Source: Ruminococcaceae bacterium YAD3003 (GTDB lineage: Bacteria > Bacillota > Clostridia > Saccharofermentanales > Saccharofermentanaceae). Taken from it: a DNA stretch of 64,000 nucleotides. The notes beneath the pieces are model-generated. The model saw only the letters and a program-made list of their open reading frames with translations. It did no database searches and was not told where the DNA came from. Positions within the stretch are counted from its first letter, which is position 1. Each line of letters begins with the position of its first letter. Positions 27,748 to 35,502 of the stretch are shown piece by piece. Position numbers and translations under genes: made by a program. Location: assembly GCA_900107185.1 (NCBI GenBank), contig FNPA01000006.1, positions 62,001-126,000 on the forward strand, written 5' to 3'.

Positions 27748-28866
27748 ATGTCCGATAACAATGAAAACATGGAACTGATCAACCAGGAGCAGATTAAGGA
27801 GATAACACCTGAACAGGTTCAGCAGGAAATTGCTGAAATGGAGACTCAGGCCCAGGTACCCGCGAAAGAGACCAAGAAGAAGGGTAAGAAAAAGAACGAT
27901 TGCCCCGTTAAGAAGACCACGATCGGTGGTCAGGCTCTTATTGAAGGTGTCATGATGGTCGGTCCGTCCAGAACTGCTATGGCAGTTCGAAAGGGTGACG
28001 GCACCATTGTTGTTCAGGAGATTACCCAGAGCGAGAAGACTACATATTTTGAGAAGGTTCCTTTTATCCGTGGCTGCATCAGATTCTATAAGATGCTTGT
28101 AACAGGTACCGGCGCCCTCATGAAGGCTGCTGATATCTCAGAAGAAGGAAAGCCTGAGAACAATAAGGAAGGTGTTAAGAAGTCACGCCTCGATGAATTT
28201 ACGGAGAGACACTTCAACGTTATGATGACTATCTCTGCCATCGTCGGAATCATCCTCTCAGTCGGACTTTTTATTCTCCTGCCGAGACTTGCAGTTGATA
28301 TTGCTACAAAGTTTATTCCGGAGAATTATCTTGAACTCCGTTGGATGAGCATTGTTTTAAATGTTGCTGAAGGTATCTTGAGACTCATCATATTCCTTTT
28401 GTATCTGGTATTTGCGTCCACTCTCAAGGACATCAAGAGAGTATGGCGCTATCACGGTGCTGAGCATAAGACGATTGCCTGCTATGAGGCAGGACTCCCG
28501 CTTACGGTTGAAAACGTTATGAAGCAGACACGTTTCCATCCCCGTTGCGGAACATCCTTTATGTTCAACGTTCTTGCAATTTCGATCATTATCTATACGG
28601 TTATCGGTATACTTACCGGAGCACAGCCCATGTGGATGAATGCTCTCATAAGAATCGTATGCATTCCATTTATCTGCGGTATCTCATACGAAGTATTGAG
28701 ATTTGTAGGCCGTCACGATGGCAGAGGTTTGGGTAAGCTCATGGCAAAGCCCGGTCTCTGGCTCCAGAAGTTCACGACTGCTGAGCCTGATGCTCCTATT
28801 GTTGAGGTAGCCATCGCATCAATGCAGGCAGTAATCCCGGAGAACAAGGAAGATGATGTCTGGTAA
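27748..28866 (+). CDS. DUF1385 family membrane protein
   Basis: 372 residues from ATG 27748, picked because GGAGGAG lies seven bases upstream. A Glu/Gln/Lys-rich N-terminus (1-55) precedes the family signature IGGQALIEGVMMVGP (about 59-73). Four membrane segments follow, in two pairs (about 165-215 and 270-330), with YHGAEHKTIACYEAG and RFHPRCGTSFMFN between. The function is not established. The family is regularly found next to rpmE, prmC and prfA, as here. A TATAAT at 27703-27708 is a likely -10 box. The last 14 bases overlap prmC, which implies coupled translation. Confidence 0.88.
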   Translation: MSDNNENMELINQEQIKEITPEQVQQEIAEMETQAQVPAKETKKKGKKKNDCPVKKTTIGGQALIEGVMMVGPSRTAMAVRKGDGTIVVQEITQSEKTTYFEKVPFIRGCIRFYKMLVTGTGALMKAADISEEGKPENNKEGVKKSRLDEFTERHFNVMMTISAIVGIILSVGLFILLPRLAVDIATKFIPENYLELRWMSIVLNVAEGILRLIIFLLYLVFASTLKDIKRVWRYHGAEHKTIACYEAGLPLTVENVMKQTRFHPRCGTSFMFNVLAISIIIYTVIGILTGAQPMWMNALIRIVCIPFICGISYEVLRFVGRHDGRGLGKLMAKPGLWLQKFTTAEPDAPIVEVAIASMQAVIPENKEDDVW

Positions 28867-29701
28867 AGATGAACTCTTGAATCTTCTTAAGGAATCAGGC
28901 GATGAAGAGGCCGAGCTGGACCTTAAGATCCTTAAAGAAGAATTATCAGGTGAAGAATTAGTTAAAGCAGTTAAGAGGCGCGCTTCAGGCGAGCCTCTCG
29001 CTTATATTTTGGGATACCGTCATTTCTACAAAGAATGTTATAAGGTTTGCCCCGGCGTGCTTATTCCGAGGGCTGATACCGAAATGCTCGTAGAATCTGC
29101 TTTGCAGTTTCTGGGTCTTAACGCTATGGCGACCGGCGATCTTCTGAATATCCCTTCCTATGCTAAAGACATTAACGAAGTCTGGTTTGCAGATCTTTGC
29201 ACCGGCACAGGCTGCATAGGTATTTCCATAGCTAATGAGATAGTAAGAGCGGGCGGCAGCGCGAAAGGATATCTTATCGATATAAGCGATACCGCGATCG
29301 GAATCTCAACATCTAATGTTGAATCGCAGGCACTTAAACCTGAAGATATAAAGATAATTAAGCATGATGTTCTGAGTTCCTGCCCCGAGCTCGAAAAACT
29401 CGACTTCATCGTATCCAACCCTCCTTACATTACAAATAAGGAAATGGATGAATTAGACAGCGTTGTAAAAGACCATGAGCCTGACCTCGCTTTAAGGGCA
29501 GGGGATACAGGTCTTGATTTCTATGGACCTTTGGTTGAATACGCAGGAAAGCTTCTTAAGGACGGCGGAGCTCTTATGGTTGAGCATGGCTATGAACAGG
29601 GAGAAGCCGTGAGAAAGATTTTTGCGCAGGGCGGACTCAAAAACTGCATGATCATAAAAGATTATGGCGGCAATGACAGGGTAACCATAGGTTTTAAATA
29701 A
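28853..29701 (+). CDS. prmC: Peptide chain release factor glutamine N5-methyltransferase
   Basis: 282 residues. The N-terminal helical domain binds the release factor, and the Rossmann domain carries ADLCTGTGCIGISIA for SAM and the NPPY motif in DFIVSNPPYITNKEM, which binds the GGQ glutamine. It methylates release factors RF1 and RF2 to raise termination efficiency. The gene overlaps DUF1385 by 14 bases. No prfA gene follows, unlike many Firmicutes. The next gene is an unrelated ECF sigma module with its own promoter. Confidence 0.93.
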   Translation: MMSGKDELLNLLKESGDEEAELDLKILKEELSGEELVKAVKRRASGEPLAYILGYRHFYKECYKVCPGVLIPRADTEMLVESALQFLGLNAMATGDLLNIPSYAKDINEVWFADLCTGTGCIGISIANEIVRAGGSAKGYLIDISDTAIGISTSNVESQALKPEDIKIIKHDVLSSCPELEKLDFIVSNPPYITNKEMDELDSVVKDHEPDLALRAGDTGLDFYGPLVEYAGKLLKDGGALMVEHGYEQGEAVRKIFAQGGLKNCMIIKDYGGNDRVTIGFK

Positions 29702-29769
29702 ACGAAAACCCAATAAAATCAAGGCTTCCGAGCCCTCCGAAAATAATTTGAAAAATTTTTCGATTTTCT

Positions 29770-29797
29770 TGTAACGAATTTAAGATTTCTCCGTCTA
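29770..29797 (+). promoter_or_regulatory. ECF-type promoter of the sigma operon
   Basis: TGTAAC (29770-29775), 16 bases, CGTCTA (29792-29797). This is the -35 AAC and -10 CGTC pattern with 16-base spacing of ECF sigma factors such as SigW, and it sits just ahead of an ECF sigma gene, so autoregulation is likely. Confidence 0.75.
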
Positions 29798-29832
29798 ACA
29801 GGTGAGATCACAAAAGAAAGGTGAAATGATAC

Positions 29833-30327
29833 GTGGATAAGAATACCGCTGAAAAGCTTTATGAAGCCTTTTATATGAAGGTATTCTCATACGTCATGAC
29901 ACTTACCAAGGATCGGAATGACGCCGAAGAGATAACCCAGGAGACCTTTTTCAGGGCGATATCGACTGACAAGAGTTTCCGGGGTGATAGTGACAGTTAC
30001 ACGTGGCTGTGCGCTATCGCGAAAAATATCTTCATAGATGAAAAGCGGCGCGTTTCAAGACAGGATGACGAACTGAATGAAGAGCTTCCGGATACAAACA
30101 AAGGGATAGAGGAGAAGCTCACAGACAGGGACACATCGCTGAAGATCCACTTAATACTCCACCAGCTGGAGGAACCGTACAAGGAAGTGTTCCAACTACG
30201 AATATTCGGTGAGTTGTCATTTGCGGAAATCGGATCAATCTTCGGAAAGACCGAGACCTGGGCCCGGGTTACGTATCACAGAGCCAGACTAAAGATCAAG
30301 GAAAGGATGGATGAAAATGAAATATAA
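29833..30327 (+). CDS. ECF RNA polymerase sigma factor
   Basis: 164 residues with GTG start, the only in-frame option since a nearby ATG at 29826 is quickly closed. Region 2 contains TLTKDRNDAEEITQETFFRA and YTWLCAIAKNIFIDEKRR; region 4 contains EPYKEVFQLRIFGELSFAEI and a helix-turn-helix ending in ARVTYHRARLKIK. It would direct RNA polymerase to a small extracytoplasmic-stress regulon, starting with its own promoter. Its end overlaps the anti-sigma gene by 17 bases, so the pair is translationally coupled. Confidence 0.93.
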   Translation: MDKNTAEKLYEAFYMKVFSYVMTLTKDRNDAEEITQETFFRAISTDKSFRGDSDSYTWLCAIAKNIFIDEKRRVSRQDDELNEELPDTNKGIEEKLTDRDTSLKIHLILHQLEEPYKEVFQLRIFGELSFAEIGSIFGKTETWARVTYHRARLKIKERMDENEI

Positions 30328-31267
30328 TTGTGATTTGATCTCGGATCTTCTTCCGTTATATAAAGACGAAATCTGCAGCGAAGCCAGCAGAAAGATCGTA
30401 GAAGAACATCTGGCTGAATGTCCTGACTGCAAAAAGATGTTAGACAGTCTGAACGACATTACGATAGATGAAAAGATCGTTAAAGAAAAAGAAGAAGTAA
30501 TCGGAACCCAGGCCAAGTTTTTTAAGAGGAAGAGCGCTCTGGCTGGAAGCATTATCGGATTGATATTCTCTATACCGATCCTCGTATGCCTTATCGTTAA
30601 CCTCGCAACAGGTGCAGGCCTTACATGGTTCTTTATCGTACTCGCGGGAATCCTGGTTGCTGCATCGCTTATCATTGTTCCGCTCATGGTCCGTGAGAAC
30701 AAAATGTTCATGACAATGGTATCTTTTACTGCAAGTGTGGTGCTGCTCTTAGGTGTTATCTGCATCTATTCAGGCGGCAACTGGTTCTTGGTTCCGGCAT
30801 CTGCAACTCTCTTCGGACTTACGATGCTTTTCTCGCCATTTATCGTGAGCAGAAGACCTGTAAATGCTTATGTTAAGAATCACAAAGGTCTTGCGATAAT
30901 GTGCGCAGACACGGCAACGTTCGTGCTCATGATGCTCGCAATCGGATTCTATGCCGGAATGAGAGAATTTTTCCCGATGGCATTTGCAGTCTCAATGCCT
31001 TTGGTCGCAATGGCTTGGGCGTTCTTCGCAATCATCAGATATCTGCGTTTCAACGCTTGCGTTAAGACAGGCCTTTGCATTGCATCTGCAGGCGCTTTGT
31101 CAGGAGTTCTCGCGACGCTCGCATCTTCTGCAGAAGCAAGCATGTCGGTTACAGGCGTTACTTATTCTTCCGGTGTATCAGTGCCGCCAATCGCAATCGT
31201 TGCTGTAGGACTCGCAATTGCCGGAATCGGTTTCTTAGTTGGAAAAAATAAGGGAGGAAAGAAATAA
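30311..31267 (+). CDS. Membrane anti-sigma factor with zinc-finger (zf-HC2) domain
   Basis: 318 residues. The N-terminus has the HxxxCxxC zinc motif of anti-ECF factors (His33, Cys37, Cys40 in EEHLAECPDCKK). About seven to eight membrane helices follow from residue 75 onwards, far more than the single helix of RsiW-type factors. It should hold the sigma factor at the membrane until a signal arrives. The polytopic domain may itself sense the membrane. Its stop overlaps the DUF4097 start by one base. Confidence 0.88.
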   Translation: MKMKYNCDLISDLLPLYKDEICSEASRKIVEEHLAECPDCKKMLDSLNDITIDEKIVKEKEEVIGTQAKFFKRKSALAGSIIGLIFSIPILVCLIVNLATGAGLTWFFIVLAGILVAASLIIVPLMVRENKMFMTMVSFTASVVLLLGVICIYSGGNWFLVPASATLFGLTMLFSPFIVSRRPVNAYVKNHKGLAIMCADTATFVLMMLAIGFYAGMREFFPMAFAVSMPLVAMAWAFFAIIRYLRFNACVKTGLCIASAGALSGVLATLASSAEASMSVTGVTYSSGVSVPPIAIVAVGLAIAGIGFLVGKNKGGKK

Positions 31268-32331
31268 TGAACACAAAACTTTTAGTAGCAGGAGCAATGG
31301 CTCTCATCGTACCTTCAACAATTTGCTTAACAGGTTGCTCGTTTGGCTTGATCAACACAGTAAGTTACCAGTACGAGAACGCTGATAAGTACACTGCAGG
31401 AGACCTTGAGATCGACGATAAGATCACAAAGATCAACATCGATTACCTCGCAGGCGACGTAAAGGTTAAGGGTACAGACACTGACATCATTAAGGTAGAT
31501 GAGACTGCCAACACTGATATCGATGCCGACCACCAGGTCCACACATGGGTAGACGGCGACACACTCTATGTCAGATACTGCGTTTCAACCAAGTCGATTA
31601 ATTTCAGCAAGATCGAGAAGAGACTTGAGATCACGATTCCTGAAACTCAGGAATTGGATGACTTCGTAATCGAAGTATCTTCCGGCTGCATCGATCTGGA
31701 CGGTTTCACCACAGATAATCTGTATTCACACGCTTCATCAGGCAACATGGATATCGACTGCTCTGCAACGGATATTGAAGTGAAGTCTTCTTCAGGCAAT
31801 GTCGGCCTTACTCAGCGCGGAAACAGTGATACCGTAAAGGTCAAGGCATCTTCAGGTACTATCGCTATCAATCACGATGGTGACTGCAATTCATTCGACA
31901 TTGATTCTTCTTCAGGTAAGATCAGTATTGAGCAGAAGGGCACAGTAGATCAGGCTAAGATCCATTCTTCTTCAGGCGGAGTTACTGCAGTAATGGGTAC
32001 GGTTAACACACTTAGTGTTGATGTAAGTTCAGGCGGCATTAAGCTTGATGCGGATGAGGTAAAGAACCTCAACACAAATGCTTCCAGCGGTCACTCGGAA
32101 ATTATCCTTGATAAGGTGCCCGAGACATCCAATATTAAATGCAGCTCAGGCGGAATCGATGTCAGTATTCCTGAAGATTCGGATGTTACTGTTCATACAA
32201 GCATCTCAAGCGGAGAGTTCAATTACGAACTTCCTTTCACAAAGGATGGCAAGAACTACATAAACGGCAACGGTACAGCAGACATGAACATCCACTGTTC
32301 ATCTGGTGACGTAAGTTTCCACAAGGTTTAA
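31267..32331 (+). CDS. DUF4097 beta-solenoid lipoprotein
   Basis: 354 residues. A signal peptide with lipobox CLTGC (Cys24) predicts a surface lipoprotein. From about residue 135 on, the protein is a series of short repeats of about 18-20 residues, each with a Ser-Ser-Gly turn (VKSSSGNVGL, VKASSGTIAI, DSSSGKISI, HSSSGGVTA and others), at least nine in all. This is the DUF4097 pattern expected to form a right-handed beta-solenoid. Co-transcription with the sigma and anti-sigma genes suggests an envelope-stress effector or signal modulator, by analogy with LiaG-like proteins. Confidence 0.88.
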   Translation: MNTKLLVAGAMALIVPSTICLTGCSFGLINTVSYQYENADKYTAGDLEIDDKITKINIDYLAGDVKVKGTDTDIIKVDETANTDIDADHQVHTWVDGDTLYVRYCVSTKSINFSKIEKRLEITIPETQELDDFVIEVSSGCIDLDGFTTDNLYSHASSGNMDIDCSATDIEVKSSSGNVGLTQRGNSDTVKVKASSGTIAINHDGDCNSFDIDSSSGKISIEQKGTVDQAKIHSSSGGVTAVMGTVNTLSVDVSSGGIKLDADEVKNLNTNASSGHSEIILDKVPETSNIKCSSGGIDVSIPEDSDVTVHTSISSGEFNYELPFTKDGKNYINGNGTADMNIHCSSGDVSFHKV

Positions 32332-32346
32332 GCAAAAACTATCGCG

Positions 32347-32391
32347 TACCCACTAAACAGCATGTTTATGTTGTTTAGTGGGTATTTTTTT
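32347..32391 (+). terminator. Terminator formed by unit 1 of array C
   Basis: TACCCACTAAACAGCAT pairs with ATGTTGTTTAGTGGGTA (17 bp, one G-U) around a GTTT loop, followed by seven T. It ends the sigma operon. The third unit, with T-runs on both strands, can act for the opposite gene. Confidence 0.88.
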
Positions 32392-32522
32392 GACCATTGT
32401 CAGATGTTTTTACCCACTAATTGTCTTTAACTTAGGTTTTAGTGGGTATTTATCTGCAAAAACATTAATTTTCTTAAAGAAAAATACCCACTAAAAGCTG
32501 TGACTTAGCTGTCTAGTGGGTA
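32347..32522. repeat. Array C: three 38-nt inverted repeats with private arm TACCCACTAA
   Basis: In the 231-base gap between convergent genes. TACCCACTAA...TTAGTGGGTA (or a one-base variant) forms units at 32347-32384, 32411-32448 and 32485-32522. All three are exactly 38 bases edge to edge, with gaps of 26 and 36 bases and unrelated loops. Units 1 and 3 are each followed by at least six T, unit 2 by a shorter T stretch. Confidence 0.92.
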
Positions 32523-32562
32523 TTTTTTAATTCAGTGTTATTATCCAAATGCTGATCTAAGA

Positions 32563-33405
32563 TCAACCTTCCAGATACTGTGATACGCAGATGTGTCTTC
32601 CGTCGATATCCTCGAAAACAAACTGGCGGTTCTTATCCTGCTTTTGTGCAGCCTTTGCTTCAGGCAGGTCTTCAACGATCTTGATGCCGTTTCCTGCAAC
32701 TTCGTTATGAAGAAGGAATGGCTCGGAACAATAAATATACATATCGTAGTCGATTCCGAATTCGCGCATAGGCTTTGTGATCGCACCTTCACCTTTGACA
32801 AGAACGATAACAATATTGTCACGTGTGAGTTTGATGTGGGGCATAGCCTCATCGTCGAGGTGTGCAGCCTTGAAACCAAGTTTGTCTTCATAGAAGACGG
32901 ATGTCTTATAAATGTCTTCACAAGCGAAAACCGCTGCCTGGCTGTTCATAAGAAGGAGGCGTCCGCCGTTCTCTTCTTCTTCGCCTTCCTTAACCTCAGA
33001 AGGTGCAGCACTGCCGGAATTGAACTGGTAGCCCAAAAGGGGAGTGCCAAAGAGTTTCTCGTGCTCGTTGAGAGAATTCACGATATCACTTCTTTTCTTA
33101 ATCTCATCGTTTGATAAAGTAGCGGGAATATCAGCAAGATACTCAACCTTTTCCAAGTATTCCAAAAGGTTCATGAGTCTTACGTGAAGGGGATTGATGT
33201 CGGAAGTAGCAGGTACTTCTGCGCCTCTTCCGTGAATAAACATCATTCCGCACTCTACAGCTTCAGCGGGGAGCCCTGCGTACAGGTGCATGAGGAGATT
33301 CATCTCATCAGATGCCTTGGGGTCTGTTCCGCCCTTGGCTATAGATTTCTCGATCATCTCGAAAACAAGATTCATATCATGAAGCGGGTATTCTTTGTTA
33401 AGCAT
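32563..33405 (-). CDS. Glyoxalase/bleomycin-resistance fold protein
   Basis: 280 residues. The N-terminal 120 residues are helical and not recognised. The C-terminal 130 residues (LLLMNSQAAVFACEDIYKTSVFYEDKLGFKA in outline, then HIKLTRDNIVIVLVKGEG, and FVFEDIDGRHICVSQYLEG at the end) have the beta-alpha-beta-beta-beta pattern of the vicinal oxygen chelate fold. A short acidic linker (EVKEGEEEENGG) separates the parts. The catalytic activity and metal are unknown. It is transcribed towards array C. Confidence 0.7.
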   Translation of the reverse strand: MLNKEYPLHDMNLVFEMIEKSIAKGGTDPKASDEMNLLMHLYAGLPAEAVECGMMFIHGRGAEVPATSDINPLHVRLMNLLEYLEKVEYLADIPATLSNDEIKKRSDIVNSLNEHEKLFGTPLLGYQFNSGSAAPSEVKEGEEEENGGRLLLMNSQAAVFACEDIYKTSVFYEDKLGFKAAHLDDEAMPHIKLTRDNIVIVLVKGEGAITKPMREFGIDYDMYIYCSEPFLLHNEVAGNGIKIVEDLPEAKAAQKQDKNRQFVFEDIDGRHICVSQYLEG

Positions 33406-33512
33406 GTAACTCTCCTGAGGACTTAAAGTAATGTATATTTTATCAATTTGAATCTGCTTGGCAATAAATATAGAATATGCAGAGCATAAAGTAAGTATTA
33501 AAGGAGAGCAAA

Positions 33513-33998
33513 ATGGCTCAATTTAAAAAGACAAATGCAATGAGAATCCTGGATAAGGCAGGAATCGATTATACATATCAGGAATACGAGTACGACGAGA
33601 ACGATCTGGACGGTCATCACGTAGCCGAGTATCTGGGCGTTCCTTATGAAGAGGTCTTTAAGACTCTGACTGCAGTAACTGACAAGGGTGAATATCTTGT
33701 TTTCTGTATTTCTGTAGATGACGAGATCGATCTCAAAAAGGCAGCCGTGTTGGCAGGCGTTAAGAGAGTAGACATGATCCATGTAAAGGATCTCCTGAAC
33801 GTTACGGGTTATATAAGAGGCGGCTGTTCTCCTATCGGAATGAAAAAGCAGTACAGGACTTTTATTGATGAAATGATCGAACTGGTTGACAGCGTTTGCG
33901 TAAGTGCCGGCCAGAGAGGCGTCCAGTTAAAACTTAAACCCCAGGACCTGATTTCATTTACAAATGCCGTAGTCGGTGATTTTGCTGTCAGGTCTTAA
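33513..33998 (+). CDS. ybaK: YbaK/EbsC-type aminoacyl-tRNA deacylase
   Basis: 161 residues, the normal size. The YbaK core shows YLGVPYEEVFKTLTA, the catalytic-site lysine region KKAAVLAGVKR and the signature GYIRGGCSPIGMKK. The family hydrolyses Cys-tRNA-Pro mischarged by prolyl-tRNA synthetase, protecting the proteome. It stands alone with AAGGAG before the ATG. Its stop is 44 bases before murC, so co-transcription is possible. Confidence 0.92.
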   Translation: MAQFKKTNAMRILDKAGIDYTYQEYEYDENDLDGHHVAEYLGVPYEEVFKTLTAVTDKGEYLVFCISVDDEIDLKKAAVLAGVKRVDMIHVKDLLNVTGYIRGGCSPIGMKKQYRTFIDEMIELVDSVCVSAGQRGVQLKLKPQDLISFTNAVVGDFAVRS

Positions 33999-34041
33999 AA
34001 TGGTAGAATTACTTGAATATTTCAGCATAAACAGGAAGTGA

Positions 34042-35502
34042 ATGCTCATGTTAGAACCTAAGACTTTTACGCTTAATGATATTGAGAAGGGTGCCAGAAT
34101 CTACTTTATCGGTATTGGCGGAATCTCAATGAACGGACTTGCGAGACTGGCAAAGCACGCAGGATTTGTTGTCGGAGGTTCAGACAATCACCCGGGTGAG
34201 AGAACTGAGATTCTGGAAGCACAGGGCATTAAGATCTACAACAGCCAGGTTGCTGCAAATATCGATGATTTTAAGCCTGATTATCTCGTTAAGACGGCTG
34301 CCATCCTTCCTCACAACGAAGAAGTAAAGAGAGCAACTGAACTTGATCTTCAGATCTTTGACAGAGCTGAATTCCTCGGTGCTTTTACCAGAACATATAA
34401 GAATGTAATTAACGTATCCGGTACACACGGTAAGACTACGACAACTTCGATGATCTCACTGATGATGATCGATGAAGGCCTTGATCCGACAGTGCATCTC
34501 GGTGCTGACCTCGATATATTTAATGGAACTATCAGAACAGGTTCTCATGACCTTCTCGTTTCCGAAGCATGTGAGTTCAACAGGTCATTTTTGAACTTCT
34601 CATCTACCACAGCAGTCATTACAAATATAGATCACGATCACGTTGACTGCTATCCGACTATTGAAGATGTAATCGATGTTTTCGCGCGTTTCATCAGACT
34701 CGTTGACGATAACGGTTATGTTGTTGTTTCAGGTCACGATAAGAACATTGCAAAGTCTGTAAAAGAGGCTGAAGAGTTCTTCAAGGAAAACGGCAGAACT
34801 CTTCCTCAGATAGTTACATGCGCAACTGATAAAGAGATATGCGAAGTAACAGGTAAGACTGCCGATTTTATTGCTGACAACATCAGATTTAATAACGGAC
34901 TTCCTGAGTTCGACATTGTTGTAAAGGGCGAAGAATCAGTAAGGGTAAGTCTTAAGATTCCCGGAAGCCACAATATCGCAAATGCACTTAATGCGGCAGC
35001 GGCTGCTTATCTTAACGGTGCAACTCTGGAATCTATCAGGACTGCTCTTGATAGTTTTGGCGGAGCAGATGGCAGATATACCGTCAAAGGCCAGTACAAG
35101 GGTTGTGATGTAGTAGTTGACTATGCACATCACCCGACAGCTGCCAGAGCAACGATCGAGGCAGCTTCCAACATGCCTCACGGAGACATTCTCGTTGTGT
35201 TCCAGCCGCTTACTTTTAACAGAACGAAGTTGCTTTTCGAGGATTACGTCACAAGCCTTTTGCCTTGTAAGAAGGTATTGTTTGCTGAGATATTCTCAGA
35301 CAGAGAGAATGATACACTCGGCATGTCCAGCAAGCTCATTTCGGATGAGATCAATAAACGCGGCGGTGACGCTGAATTCTATGAAGACAGGGAAGAGCTC
35401 AAGAAAAGAATAGACGAGCTTATCAAGCCCGGTGACATCATCCTCATCTTAGGACCTGAAGATATCAGATCATTAGGCGACGAACTCTGTCCGGAGAAAT
35501 GA
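34042..35502 (+). CDS. murC: UDP-N-acetylmuramate--L-alanine ligase
   Basis: 486 residues. Features of MurC in order: FIGIGGISMNGLA for the UDP-sugar (23-35), P-loop SGTHGKTTTT (126-135), EACEFNRSFL (about 177), DHDH (about 197) and a C-terminal ligase domain with DYAHHPTAARAT. It adds the first amino acid of the peptidoglycan stem in the cytoplasm. It lies outside any dcw cluster. Its last four bases overlap the next gene, an uncharacterised membrane protein. Confidence 0.94.
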   Translation: MLMLEPKTFTLNDIEKGARIYFIGIGGISMNGLARLAKHAGFVVGGSDNHPGERTEILEAQGIKIYNSQVAANIDDFKPDYLVKTAAILPHNEEVKRATELDLQIFDRAEFLGAFTRTYKNVINVSGTHGKTTTTSMISLMMIDEGLDPTVHLGADLDIFNGTIRTGSHDLLVSEACEFNRSFLNFSSTTAVITNIDHDHVDCYPTIEDVIDVFARFIRLVDDNGYVVVSGHDKNIAKSVKEAEEFFKENGRTLPQIVTCATDKEICEVTGKTADFIADNIRFNNGLPEFDIVVKGEESVRVSLKIPGSHNIANALNAAAAAYLNGATLESIRTALDSFGGADGRYTVKGQYKGCDVVVDYAHHPTAARATIEAASNMPHGDILVVFQPLTFNRTKLLFEDYVTSLLPCKKVLFAEIFSDRENDTLGMSSKLISDEINKRGGDAEFYEDREELKKRIDELIKPGDIILILGPEDIRSLGDELCPEK

